A stretch of 64,000 nt of DNA from Pseudomonas fluorescens (GTDB taxonomy: Bacteria; Pseudomonadota; Gammaproteobacteria; Pseudomonadales; Pseudomonadaceae), in NCBI RefSeq assembly GCF_902498065.1, contig NZ_CABVIR010000005.1, forward strand, positions 1-64,000. Direction: 5' to 3'. The translations under genes and the position numbers were made by a program. The notes under the pieces were generated by a model, which was not told the DNA's origin, searched no databases, and saw nothing but the letters and a program-made list of their open reading frames with translations. Below, one piece after another: positions 1 through 8,489 of the stretch (position 1 is its first letter; each line of letters opens with the position of its first letter).

Positions 1-253
1 TAGCGTTCACGTGCGTTCTCGGTACTTAGTTGGTTGTGTGGTAGTTTTGTGTGTTTGGTGGGCTAGTCAGCGACCCACCAACTCGACACCTTTCTATTCG
101 TCGGCAGCGTCGGATGTGTATAAGGGAAAGTGGTAGCCTCATACAAAACCCGGCTACGGGGCGTTCTGTTGTGATCTGGCCAAGGAAGGTCATTTACGCG
201 TGCTGCATCAACGTCCCGGAGCCTGTGCCTCGTCACAGGAAAAGGAAACCTGG
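1..253. other. Region upstream of vgrG, no gene recognised
   Basis: No convincing coding sequence is seen here. A short open frame running in from about position 51 continues into vgrG in another frame and looks like chance. The only signal I can place is the ribosome binding site AAAGGA at 241-246, eight bases before the chosen vgrG start. I did not find a clear sigma-54 or sigma-70 promoter, so the cargo module may be read from a promoter outside the window or from one too weak to recognise. Confidence 0.4.
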
Positions 254-2323
254 ATGGTTAATGCAAACCCTCACGCCCGCTTCAGCCTCACGATCGATGA
301 CGTTCAACATGACCTTCAGGTGCTCGGGTTCACCGGCAAGGAACTCATCAGCCAGCCATACACCTTTGAGATCGAACTGGTCAGCGACAGGCGCGACCTG
401 AATCAGAACGACCTGCTGAACACACTGGCCTTCCTCGCCTTCAATAACGCTGGCGATGGCATTCACGGGCAAATACATGGTGTGAGCAAAGGCAGTCTCG
501 GTAATGGACTGACCCGCTACAGCGTGACGCTGGTGCCTCGCCTGGCGTACCTGGACCACCGCATCAATTGCCGCATTTTCCAGCAAATGACCGTCCCGCA
601 AATCATTGCGCAGGTGCTGGAACCCCATGGCATCCACCGTGATTTCCACCAGTTTCACCTGGGCGGCGTGTATCCGGATCGCGAGTACTGCGTTCAGTAT
701 CAGGAGTCAGACAAAGCGTTCATAGAACGCCTCTGCCAGGAGGAAGGTCTGCACTACCACTTCCGGCACAGCCGCGAAAAACACGTCATGGTGTTCGGCG
801 ACGACCAGACCGTGTTTCCCCGGCTCGACCGTCCGACCCGCTATAAACACGACAACGGCATGGTCGCCGAAACGCCGGTGATCAATCACTTTGACGTGCA
901 GGTGCAAGCAGGCACCAGCCGCACCACACGCCGCGATTACGATTTCAAAAAAGCACGGATTTTACTGGAGGCCGAGAGCAGGCCTGATACTTCCCGAGCT
1001 CAGCCGGATCTTGAGGATTACCACTACCCCGGTCGTTTCATCCAGCGCGATCGCGGCAAGTTGTTGAGTCAACGCGCGCAGGAGCGTCACGGCGCCGAGG
1101 GCCGTGTGGCGCGGGGTAAAAGCGATCAACCGGTGCTGCTCTCCGGGCACTTCCTGCCACTGACTGAACACCCGGATGACGAATGGAACGACCTGTGGCT
1201 ACTGACTGAAATCGAGCATGAAGGGGCGCAGCCGCAAGTCCTGCAACAGTACGCGGGCTACACGGGCACCGGCGTTGAAAACGGCTTTCAGGGTTATCGC
1301 AACCAGTTCCTCGCCACGCCCTGGGACGCAATCTACCGCTCGCCGCTAACCCACCACAAACCGCGCATTGCCGGCGTTCAAAGCGCCGTGGTCACCGGCC
1401 CGACAGGCGAGGACATCCATTGTGACGAGTACGGTCGGGTCAAGGTGCAGTTCTTCTGGGACCGCGAAGGTCGCAACGACGATAAAAGCAGCTGCTGGCT
1501 GCGAGTCTCCTCCCTCTTGGCCGGCAACGCCTTTGGCGGCGTCGCCTTGCCGAGAGTCGGCATGGAGGTCCAGGTCAGCTTTCAGGACGGCGACCCTGAT
1601 CATCCCGAAATCATCGGGTGCCTCACCAACAGCGCCAATCCGCTGCCCTACGAATTACCCGCCAACAAAACCCGCAGCGTCTTCCGCTCCCGCAGCTCGC
1701 CCGACAGCACGGGATTCAGCGAACTGCACGTTGAAGACCGTGCCGGCCGGGAACTGATTTACCTGCGCGCCCAGCGGGACATGGAACAACGAATAGAAAA
1801 CGACAGCCGTCTGGAGGTCGGCAACGAGCAGCACACCACCGTCAAGGGCGACAGCGTTACCGTGCTGCAAGCCACGGAACACCGCACCACCCGCGGTGAT
1901 CGGCAGACACAGCTCAAGGCCAACGATTACCTGCAGGTTGCCGGCAACAGCCATACCCATGTTGATCAAACCCTGGCATTTGGCGCTGGCCGGGCGGTTG
2001 TCATTGAAGCCGATCTGATCATTCTGAAGGCCGGGACGAAGATCACGATCGAAGCCGGTGGTGAACATTTACAGGTCGGCGGCGGCGGAATTTTCGGCAG
2101 CAGCGAACTCCAGGTGGGTGGTGCTCCCCTGCGCATACCGGCCGCCTCGATCGCAATGCCTCGGTCAATTGATGGTTTTTCCGTGCCACCAGAACTGCCG
2201 CCCATGCTCGCCTCGTCCCAGCCCGCACTGATGGCGGCAAGCAACGCGTTGGCGGCGGACTTCTGTCCGATCTGCGAAGCCTGCCGGGATGGCGTCTGCC
2301 CAACGGAAGGAGCCGCCGCATGA
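254..2323 (+). CDS. vgrG: Type VI secretion spike protein VgrG
   Basis: VgrG trimers form the tip of the type VI secretion needle and carry effectors out of the cell. The 689-residue protein begins with the gp27-like fold (PYTFEIELVS, then repeated EYCVQYQESD-type segments), passes into the gp5-like OB domain (DEYGRVKVQFFWD, LPRVGMEVQVSFQDGDPDHP, IIGCLTN) and ends in the repetitive needle region plus a short tail with a C-x2-C-x2-C pattern. An in-frame ATG exists at 200, but ATG 254 has AAAGGA eight bases upstream and starts at the family's usual N terminus. The stop overlaps the next gene's start (ATGA at 2320). This is a stand-alone cargo module; no tss structural genes are in the window. 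The tail may be the effector-specific end (inference). Confidence 0.95.
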   Translation: MVNANPHARFSLTIDDVQHDLQVLGFTGKELISQPYTFEIELVSDRRDLNQNDLLNTLAFLAFNNAGDGIHGQIHGVSKGSLGNGLTRYSVTLVPRLAYLDHRINCRIFQQMTVPQIIAQVLEPHGIHRDFHQFHLGGVYPDREYCVQYQESDKAFIERLCQEEGLHYHFRHSREKHVMVFGDDQTVFPRLDRPTRYKHDNGMVAETPVINHFDVQVQAGTSRTTRRDYDFKKARILLEAESRPDTSRAQPDLEDYHYPGRFIQRDRGKLLSQRAQERHGAEGRVARGKSDQPVLLSGHFLPLTEHPDDEWNDLWLLTEIEHEGAQPQVLQQYAGYTGTGVENGFQGYRNQFLATPWDAIYRSPLTHHKPRIAGVQSAVVTGPTGEDIHCDEYGRVKVQFFWDREGRNDDKSSCWLRVSSLLAGNAFGGVALPRVGMEVQVSFQDGDPDHPEIIGCLTNSANPLPYELPANKTRSVFRSRSSPDSTGFSELHVEDRAGRELIYLRAQRDMEQRIENDSRLEVGNEQHTTVKGDSVTVLQATEHRTTRGDRQTQLKANDYLQVAGNSHTHVDQTLAFGAGRAVVIEADLIILKAGTKITIEAGGEHLQVGGGGIFGSSELQVGGAPLRIPAASIAMPRSIDGFSVPPELPPMLASSQPALMAASNALAADFCPICEACRDGVCPTEGAAA

Positions 2324-3174
2324 TCAACACATTCCCCCGTCAATGGATGAACGAACAGCACCGCTCGGGCCACGAAGTGTGTCTGGTGCTGGACTCGCAG
2401 AACGAGCGCGAAACCCGTCAGCTATTGTTTAAGTCCAGCGGACATGACCAATACCTGAGCGTCTACAACGCAACAACCCTCGCGAACCTGGCCGATGCCG
2501 GTCCGTTTATGTTCACCCTGGAACAGCCCGGCGACAGACGCCTCGACGCCCTGCTGGATCATCCCGAGCGCAACTGGGGCTGGCTCGCGAGCGTGGAAAA
2601 AGGTGCCCTGCGTGGGTTGGCCAATCACTGGCAAGAACGATTGATTGTCGGGACACGTCCCTATCAGGCGCTGTACCGCTTTCACGACAATCGAGTGCTG
2701 AGCCGAGCGCTAAAACATCTGCCAGCCGAAGAATATCCGGCCTTTCTTGGGCCGGCGATCAGCCTCTGCTACTGGGACGGCGCAACGTGGAACACAACTC
2801 ACAACCCCGCCCCCGGCACGTATCCCGTACCCAACAACCCACACTGGTTGCGCATCCCCCAGCCCCAACCGCAGGCCTCGGAAATTCGCCGGCTCAACGC
2901 CCATCGCTACTTGTTGGCCGAGCATGTTGAGGCTTACGCCAATGTCGCCGAAGAGCATGAACCTGATACGTGGTTGCGTGAGCGTTTGGCCCTTGCGGAT
3001 GCGTGGGGGTGGGTAGCGCCGGAGCAGTTGCAATTTCTGCTGATTCAGAGCCTGCAGGCGCCGGGGTTTACGTTGCCGCCGGAGTGGGAGGTGCGGGGGA
3101 ATGAGAGCCCGACGGAGCACTTTGAACGGGTGCAGCACTGGGTGGGGTTTTGGCGAGGGGATGTGCCGATATGA
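2320..3174 (+). CDS. DUF4123 domain effector adaptor
   Basis: DUF4123 proteins (Tap/TEC family) are cytoplasmic chaperones that load a cognate effector onto its VgrG and are not themselves secreted. The 284-residue product has the family's pattern: an N-terminal segment ending in LFKSSGHDQYLSVYN, the GWLASVEKGALRGLANHW block near residues 85-105 followed by RFHDNRVLSRAL, and a C-terminal helical part with WLRERLALADAWGW. It is translationally coupled to vgrG (ATGA overlap) and to the lipoprotein behind it (second ATGA overlap at 3171). The position between vgrG and the effector unit points to the lipase gene as client. The family call rests on recognition of these motifs. Confidence 0.85.
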   Translation: MINTFPRQWMNEQHRSGHEVCLVLDSQNERETRQLLFKSSGHDQYLSVYNATTLANLADAGPFMFTLEQPGDRRLDALLDHPERNWGWLASVEKGALRGLANHWQERLIVGTRPYQALYRFHDNRVLSRALKHLPAEEYPAFLGPAISLCYWDGATWNTTHNPAPGTYPVPNNPHWLRIPQPQPQASEIRRLNAHRYLLAEHVEAYANVAEEHEPDTWLRERLALADAWGWVAPEQLQFLLIQSLQAPGFTLPPEWEVRGNESPTEHFERVQHWVGFWRGDVPI

Positions 3175-3944
3175 AGCGGATATCGAGTATTGCAGGGGTG
3201 GTTTGTTGTATGGCGTTGGTCGCGGGTTGCTCTACCGGGCAGCAGAACACATTCACCTTCACCGCCGACTTACCACCCGATTTTGCTTACGTCGCAGCGG
3301 TTTACTACACACCCGCCGAAGGTGAAACCTGCACTGTTAAAACAAAGGACAACTTGGCGCCGGTTTTCAATGACCAATGGCGGAAAGAATACAAACCAGA
3401 TTCCGAAATAGAGATTCATATAACGCGCAAGGGCTGCCCGTTGGTCGTTAGGCGTATCGAACTGGAGATCAACTCGGCGTATGGAAAAGATCGAGGCGAC
3501 TTCGGCAGGGAAAGCGCCATGGTCGTCATTCGCCAGGAATTGAAGGAGCAATCGAAAGGCACTTTTAGTGAAGCGGGTGAAAGTGTCTTTTACGGTCAGT
3601 GCCAGTGGCTGTTTCGCACAGCGGGAGCTCAGCGACGCATCGTTAAAATCCTCGACTGTAAAGCAACTGATGAACAGGGAGAGCTTAAACGTGGCCGTCC
3701 ATTTTCGGCTTACACCCTCGATCAACTTCCGGGCAAGACCGTGAAAATGAAGATCAAGTTGGCGGATGAGGAAAAACCTGGCTGGGGAGACACATGGGTC
3801 AAGGTGCCCGGTGGCTGGAAGCGTTGCCTGGGCAAAGGCTTCGAAGACGAACGTGCTTATTGCGATGGCAACTACACCGATTTCAGCACCTTCAAAATGG
3901 TGGATGGACGCGTCTGCACCATTTACCCCGGCTGCACGGAATAA
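3171..3944 (+). CDS. Putative type VI immunity lipoprotein, copy 1
   Basis: A 257-residue lipoprotein: residues 1-19 form a signal peptide ending in the lipobox VAGC with C20, and the +2 residue is Ser, so outer-membrane sorting is expected. The mature part begins with NTFTFTADLPPDFAY, shared with the next gene, and its last 80 residues are almost the same as that gene's. No catalytic motif is seen. ATG 3171 overlaps the adaptor stop and fits the signal peptide, whereas an upstream in-frame start would add residues before it. Phospholipase effectors of type VI systems are usually paired with periplasmic lipoprotein immunity proteins, so neutralising the lipase two genes downstream is the likely role (inference). 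Base composition is lower in GC than the flanks. Confidence 0.75.
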   Translation: MKRISSIAGVVCCMALVAGCSTGQQNTFTFTADLPPDFAYVAAVYYTPAEGETCTVKTKDNLAPVFNDQWRKEYKPDSEIEIHITRKGCPLVVRRIELEINSAYGKDRGDFGRESAMVVIRQELKEQSKGTFSEAGESVFYGQCQWLFRTAGAQRRIVKILDCKATDEQGELKRGRPFSAYTLDQLPGKTVKMKIKLADEEKPGWGDTWVKVPGGWKRCLGKGFEDERAYCDGNYTDFSTFKMVDGRVCTIYPGCTE

Positions 3945-3957
3945 GGACATTAATCAC

Positions 3958-4752
3958 ATGCCACTCTGTTCTTCGCAGAAGAAGTTGCTGTTGAAATTTT
4001 CTACATTGAGTTGCTGCATCACATTAATCACCGGCTGTGCAAAGAGCCCGCCGAATACGTTCACCTTCACCGCCGACTTACCGCCTGATTTTGCCTACCA
4101 AGCCGTCGCCGTATACGTGCCCGCCAAGGGCGAAACCTGCACCGTGCCGGGGGAAAGAAATACGGAAGTTGGGTACAACATGAAGTGGCGTGAAAGTTAC
4201 ACGCCGGACTCCGAAATCGCTATGTACAGGACAGTCAGTGGCTGCCCGCTGGTGATCTGGAAAATTGATCTGGAAATCAATTCCTCCTACGGAAAAGCAC
4301 GAGGCGATTTCGGTGGGGATTTTGCAACTGTAGTCATTCGCAATGAGGTGGAAGACGAATACAGGAGCACTTTCGACGAAACGGGGAAAAGTGCCTTTCA
4401 CGGTCAATGTCAGTGGCTGTTTCGCACCTCAGGCAAGCCTCGCATCCTCAGAAAAATTCTTGACTGCAAGTCAGCAGATGCAAATGGCGAGCTTGACCGG
4501 GGCCATCCGTTTTCGGCGTACACCCTCGACCAACTGCCGGGTAAGACCGTGAAGATGAAAATCAAGCTGGCGGATGAGGAAAAACCAGGTTGGGGAGACA
4601 CATGGGTCAAGGTTCCCGGCGGCTGGAAGCGTTGCATGGGCAAAGGTTTCGAGGATCAAGACGCCTATTGCTTCGGTAACTACACCGATTTCAGCACCTT
4701 CCAAATGGTGGATGGGCGCATCTGCACCATTTACCCCGGCTGCACGGATTAA
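3958..4752 (+). CDS. Putative type VI immunity lipoprotein, copy 2
   Basis: A paralogue of the preceding gene, 264 residues, with signal peptide and lipobox ITGC (C27). The start chosen is ATG 3958, preceded by AAGGA at 3943-3947; an in-frame start at 3766 would lie inside copy 1 and lack a signal peptide. Opening (NTFTFTADLPPDFAY) and closing (DTWVKVPGGWKRC, NYTDFSTF, CTIYPGC) segments match copy 1 closely, while residues about 45-170 diverge. It ends 12 bases before the lipase gene, whose ribosome binding site overlaps its stop. Effector protection is inferred from position and lipoprotein nature, not from a recognised immunity domain. Confidence 0.75.
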   Translation: MPLCSSQKKLLLKFSTLSCCITLITGCAKSPPNTFTFTADLPPDFAYQAVAVYVPAKGETCTVPGERNTEVGYNMKWRESYTPDSEIAMYRTVSGCPLVIWKIDLEINSSYGKARGDFGGDFATVVIRNEVEDEYRSTFDETGKSAFHGQCQWLFRTSGKPRILRKILDCKSADANGELDRGHPFSAYTLDQLPGKTVKMKIKLADEEKPGWGDTWVKVPGGWKRCMGKGFEDQDAYCFGNYTDFSTFQMVDGRICTIYPGCTD

Positions 4753-4764
4753 GGAGATATTGAT

Positions 4765-6951
4765 ATGACGTCATTGGAAAAGGACTTGGCATCAAGCTTG
4801 AGCAGTCGCGTACTCGCCTGCCCGGTACAAGTTAAATGGACCAGTTTTCAGTTGGTCGACGAGTTTGGCTCTGGCGAACCGTATGCCGGATTGGCCTATA
4901 CCGCTTTTGACTCGGAAGGCCAGACATATAGTGGCCATCTCGATATCGCGGGTACAGGAAAAATCACCAACCATTTTGCAGGGCCTGTTACGTTAATTCT
5001 TGACCAGAAATACAAAGGACAGGAAACGGTATACGTGCGAGCTAAAGAGCGCCCGCATTACCCTCTCGAAATTACCGAACTTCAAGTACGTGCGGAGCAA
5101 ACCCGCTATCTGAACAAGAATTCAACCCGCACCAAAAATAATCCCGCACAAGCCTGTGCTGACACATTCCTCCAAGTAGAAGTGCGTCATCTGGTTAAGC
5201 ATGCCACACACTTACCCCCCGAGGTTTATCGCCATTACCCCCACAGTACGGGAACGTCGAAAATCATGGGCGAGCATCGCAAGCTAGGCGTTGCCCTGAT
5301 GCCAAAGAAACACACAATCCTGGAAGTGCGCCCTCTTCGGGCTTTACGCCCTATGCTGTCTACGAGTCCCGAGTTCTGTGCCCTGAATCTCTATCAACTC
5401 GCCCTGATGGCTACACTGAGCTACTGCCCGTTTGGCATGAAACCGGAAAAACGCCCCATCGAAACAGGTCCAGTGTCATTCCCTCTCCAACCCAGCGTTG
5501 GAAACTGGTTCGGCGATGCATTGGCAAAGTCTGATGAGCTATGGCGTGTCGATGCAGCGCAGACCAATGCCTTCTACCCGCTGTATGAGGATGTGCCGTA
5601 CTCCAAGCGTCTGGAAATCGTGCCATTCGATCCAAACCTTTACGTTGTCAACAAACCTGATCGGAAAGACAATCAGGAAAACCCTGCGAAAGTTCACTTT
5701 CTCGATGACAGAAAGCAAGGAGCGAAAACGACTGATACTCAAGCGTTCATCACCCACAACGACGAACTGATCCTGATTGCCGTACGCGGCACATCCGAAC
5801 TTTGGGCGGATGGCCTGCGCGATGTTGATGCCTCCCAAGTTCCGTTTGAAGACACTGACAGCAAAGTCCATCGCGGCTTTTACGAATCTGCGCAAAAAGC
5901 TTACGACTTCGTCGTGAAATACCTGGATAAATTCTACTCCGGTCAAAAACTCCTGATCTGCGGCCACAGCCTCGGTGGCGCGGTCGCATTGATCCTCTCG
6001 GAAATGCTGCGTCGCAGAACTGAGGGTTACTCCATCCAGCTCTACACCTACGGCGCACCCCGCGCAGGCGATGCCAATTTCGTCGCCGGCGCGAAGGGCC
6101 TGGTGCATCACCGCATCGTCAACCACAACGACCCGGTGCCGAGCGTGCCGGGGACTTGGATGGACACCAAGGCCGATGTTTTTGGAACGGGGTTGGCGTT
6201 GACGTTTGTCAACGTGCCGCTCGGGTTGTCGGTGTTTTTTGCGGGCATCACGAACTGGACGGGCGAGCCGTACGATCACCATGGTTCGTTACGGCATTTC
6301 ATGCCTGTGGAATTTGAGCGTGGGATAAAGTCCGCGATCCTGTGGGAACCCGGCTGCGACACCATCACCCAACATGCGGCTTGCAGCTTGGCGATTCAGC
6401 AGAAAAACGGCTTGCCCCATCGGCCGCCATTACTGGCACAGATCTTCCAGGCCGGAAATCATTTAATGGCCGGCGGATATGTTCCGGCGTGTTGGGCGGT
6501 TCTGTTGCGGTGGCAGCAAGCGCACGAGAAAAAGCGTTCGCGGGTGACGGATCTTGAGTTTGATCGGGTCGCGAATTCGCTGGCACGAATCACCACACAG
6601 TTGCGTGAAATAGAACGTAGTTTAACGGCGCGTTCGGAGGCTTACGTGCGCACCCAGGAGGACAACATCCGAGCACTCGGCCTGGAAAAAAACAGGATTG
6701 CAATCACAGTCGATCGCTTGAAACGCGTGCGTGAAGAGAGGGTGACCGCACACGCGCTTTACGGGTCGCTGCTGGAACAGCCTGAGCAACTGAAGGCTAA
6801 CGTGGCGCGCTGGCTGGCTCATCCTGAGAACAAGGTTAAAGACCCGTTCGCCATGGCGCCGGAGGACCCTGAGGGGGACGCGCTGATGAGTTCAATCTAT
6901 GGGCGCACTATCGGCGCGCCGTACACGCTGGATATCGATTCGATCTGTTAA
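4765..6951 (+). CDS. Type VI lipase effector, class 3 lipase fold
   Basis: A 728-residue protein with a class-3 lipase core. The nucleophile elbow GHSLGG has Ser402. The acid is probably Asp456 in HNDPVPSVPG, and the base is one of the histidines near 505-511 (DHHGSLRH). Such enzymes cut phospholipids of target-cell membranes (Tle families; the class-3 fold resembles Tle2, which I cannot confirm). The first about 330 residues are not lipase-like and could be the adaptor/VgrG-binding part. Residues about 600-660 are charged and probably coiled-coil. No signal peptide is seen, as expected for a type VI substrate. A perfect AAGGAGAT lies 7 bases before ATG 4765. Last gene of the module. Confidence 0.85.
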   Translation: MTSLEKDLASSLSSRVLACPVQVKWTSFQLVDEFGSGEPYAGLAYTAFDSEGQTYSGHLDIAGTGKITNHFAGPVTLILDQKYKGQETVYVRAKERPHYPLEITELQVRAEQTRYLNKNSTRTKNNPAQACADTFLQVEVRHLVKHATHLPPEVYRHYPHSTGTSKIMGEHRKLGVALMPKKHTILEVRPLRALRPMLSTSPEFCALNLYQLALMATLSYCPFGMKPEKRPIETGPVSFPLQPSVGNWFGDALAKSDELWRVDAAQTNAFYPLYEDVPYSKRLEIVPFDPNLYVVNKPDRKDNQENPAKVHFLDDRKQGAKTTDTQAFITHNDELILIAVRGTSELWADGLRDVDASQVPFEDTDSKVHRGFYESAQKAYDFVVKYLDKFYSGQKLLICGHSLGGAVALILSEMLRRRTEGYSIQLYTYGAPRAGDANFVAGAKGLVHHRIVNHNDPVPSVPGTWMDTKADVFGTGLALTFVNVPLGLSVFFAGITNWTGEPYDHHGSLRHFMPVEFERGIKSAILWEPGCDTITQHAACSLAIQQKNGLPHRPPLLAQIFQAGNHLMAGGYVPACWAVLLRWQQAHEKKRSRVTDLEFDRVANSLARITTQLREIERSLTARSEAYVRTQEDNIRALGLEKNRIAITVDRLKRVREERVTAHALYGSLLEQPEQLKANVARWLAHPENKVKDPFAMAPEDPEGDALMSSIYGRTIGAPYTLDIDSIC

Positions 6952-6967
6952 ACACGCCCGTGTTTAA
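6948..6967 (+). terminator. Inverted repeat at the lipase stop codon
   Basis: TTAAACACG and CGTGTTTAA form a nine-base inverted repeat that includes the TAA stop. The loop is very short and no T-run follows, so it could be a weak terminator or chance. Confidence 0.25.
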
Positions 6968-7099
6968 AAGCCTCGCCGGTAACTTCGCGAAAGCTACAGC
7001 GCCTTGCGTCATTGCCTACGGGTACGCCAGAATCCGCCGGCTTGTGCGCCTTGGGCCCGGGTTCTATCGTTGGTCGGTCGCTGAAAAACAGTGATCGGG

Positions 7100-7299
7100 T
7101 TTGGTAGCCCGGAGTACTGCGTACAACGCTCCATTATGCTGACGCCCTTTCAAGGTCGTGGCTTTTATGGTGGTCGTGCGCAGGGCCTTTTCGAAGGCGC
7201 CGGTTCCAGTACTCCGGTCTACCAACCTGTGCATGGCCACCACCCCTCGTTTGGTAGCGAGAGTGATGGCTCCATTCAGAAAGTACTGGAGATCCATCT
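7100..7299 (+). promoter_or_regulatory. Structured leader of the DUF6124 gene with competing pairings
   Basis: Positions 7101-7119 pair with 7207-7225 at 18 of 19 places, closing an 87-base loop that holds a small UUCG hairpin (GCCTT-TTCG-AAGGC, 7185-7198). Two parts of the left arm recur downstream: TTGGTAG at 7251-7257 and AGTACTG at 7282-7288. Both can pair with the same right arm (7219-7225 and 7207-7213). The second copy abuts the ribosome binding site GGAG (7288-7291). TTTGGTAG also sits in the loop of a CTCG/CGAG hairpin (7246-7261). GCTCCATT is repeated at 7128 and 7269. The alternative folds could switch translation of the gene at 7300; function is inferred. The stretch 6968-7099 shows nothing I recognise. 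Confidence 0.5.
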
Positions 7300-7647
7300 A
7301 TGCCTAAGCCAACACCCAACCCGCCGGAAACCGATCCGACATCCCCCTCCGAAAATCTCAGCCCGGAAAAACCCGACGAAACCTCGGAACGCATCCCCTC
7401 CCATGCCGACATCCGTGCCACCCCACGCACACCGAGCACGATGTACACCCTCGATCCACACATCAACACCGAAGACCTGTTAGGACACGCTTGCGAGTCA
7501 CTGGCCTCAGCCCATGTCATGACCATGGATCTGGCGGACCGAACGCACGGGCCGAGTCGCAATACCCTGCTGGGCATTGCCCAAGTGATCATGCTGGGCG
7601 AACTGAACGTGAACCGGGCGCTGGATCAACTCGATCCGGTCGAGTAA
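7300..7647 (+). CDS. DUF6124 family protein
   Basis: A 115-residue protein of a family common, often multicopy, in Pseudomonas. The N-terminal half is rich in Pro, Ser, Thr and Glu (TPNPPETDPTSP). The C-terminal half carries the family signature: a DLLGHACESLASA segment, then GPSRNTLLGIAQVIMLGELNVNRALDQLDP. No enzyme motif, signal peptide or membrane segment is seen, so it is expected in the cytoplasm; function is unknown. GGAG lies eight bases before ATG 7300. The gene stands alone between the type VI module and the convergent tonB gene, and its leader is unusual (see the separate entry). Confidence 0.8.
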   Translation: MPKPTPNPPETDPTSPSENLSPEKPDETSERIPSHADIRATPRTPSTMYTLDPHINTEDLLGHACESLASAHVMTMDLADRTHGPSRNTLLGIAQVIMLGELNVNRALDQLDPVE

Positions 7648-7661
7648 TCGCTGCCCTGCGG

Positions 7662-7679
7662 CGAGGGCGTGCGCCCTCG
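7662..7679. terminator. Hairpin between convergent DUF6124 and tonB genes
   Basis: CGAGGGC-GTGC-GCCCTCG is a perfect seven-base stem with a four-base loop, between the stop at 7647 and the tonB stop at 7698. It lacks a T-run on either strand but stands where a bidirectional terminator is expected. Confidence 0.45.
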
Positions 7680-7697
7680 TCACGGCCACTGATCGAA

Positions 7698-8489
7698 TCA
7701 CTTGATCCGATAATGAAAGGTATTGCGCACCGCCGGCACCGATACCGCCTGACCCTCAACGACTTTCGGCTGGTAACGAAAGGTGTTGGCAGCGATCAGA
7801 GACGGACGCATGAACAGTGGATGGCAACCGTCGAGCACTCTTGGGTTTTCGACTTTGCCCTGTGGGTTGACCGTATATTCCACGGTGCAATCGCCTTCGA
7901 TGTTCTTGTCCAGCGCCCGTTGCGGGTAATCCGGCGCTTCCTTGCTCAACGGCAAATACTGGCGGCTGTTGGCAGCGGCCTGTGCCGCTTGCTGACGGGC
8001 GCGGTCTGCGTTCAGGCGTGCTTGTTCGGCTTGTTGTGCCTGTTGCTCGGCGACGCGTAGTTGTTCCGCTCCGCGGGCGCGCTTTTCCGATTCAAGACGC
8101 TGGCGTTGTTGCTCGGCCTGAAGGTCACGCTTTTTGTCTTCGACCCGTTTACGCGCCAACGCCGCCTGCTCGAGTTTTTGTGCCTGGATGTGTGGGTCGA
8201 CGGCAGGTTTGGCCGGGGCTGCGACAACCGGTTCGGCCGGTGCCGGCTCGACCAACGCCGGTTCCGGTGCCACGGGCGGCAATGCCGCAGGCAACATCAC
8301 CAGTTGGGTCTTCAATACGGCCGGCGATTCGACGCGTGGTTGTTCCGGTGACCAGCCATGCACCAGCAGCGCCAGAACGATGACATGCAACGCCACCGCG
8401 AGGCTCGCCGCCAGACTGTTTTGCCAGAACCCACTGCGGACACTGCGCGGCAACGTCATCGCTGGGCTATGCATGATCATCGCCGTCAT
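7698..8489 (-). CDS. tonB: TonB energy transducer
   Basis: TonB spans the periplasm and passes proton-motive energy from ExbBD to outer-membrane receptors. The 263-residue protein has one N-terminal membrane segment (about 25-45, SLAASLAVALHVIVLALLVHGW), a Pro/Ala/Val-rich stretch (about 70-105), a long charged helix rich in Gln, Arg and Ala (about 110-175), and a C-terminal TonB domain (YPQRALDKNIEGDCTVEYTVNP, then PLFMRPSLIAANTFRYQP). The start at 8489 overlaps the exbD stop (ATGA), so it is the last gene of exbB-exbD-tonB. The PhoB-type box before exbB suggests it serves the phytase-linked receptor rather than iron uptake (inference). Confidence 0.9.
   Translation of the reverse strand: MTAMIMHSPAMTLPRSVRSGFWQNSLAASLAVALHVIVLALLVHGWSPEQPRVESPAVLKTQLVMLPAALPPVAPEPALVEPAPAEPVVAAPAKPAVDPHIQAQKLEQAALARKRVEDKKRDLQAEQQRQRLESEKRARGAEQLRVAEQQAQQAEQARLNADRARQQAAQAAANSRQYLPLSKEAPDYPQRALDKNIEGDCTVEYTVNPQGKVENPRVLDGCHPLFMRPSLIAANTFRYQPKVVEGQAVSVPAVRNTFHYRIK

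Noticed and set aside
3766-3957. Longer N-terminus of the second lipoprotein starting at 3766
   Set aside because: It would overlap the first lipoprotein gene and bury the signal peptide; ATG 3958 fits the lipobox and has a ribosome site.
5539-6282. 247-residue minus-strand frame opposite the lipase gene
   Set aside because: No motif; the plus-strand frame has the catalytic residues of a lipase.
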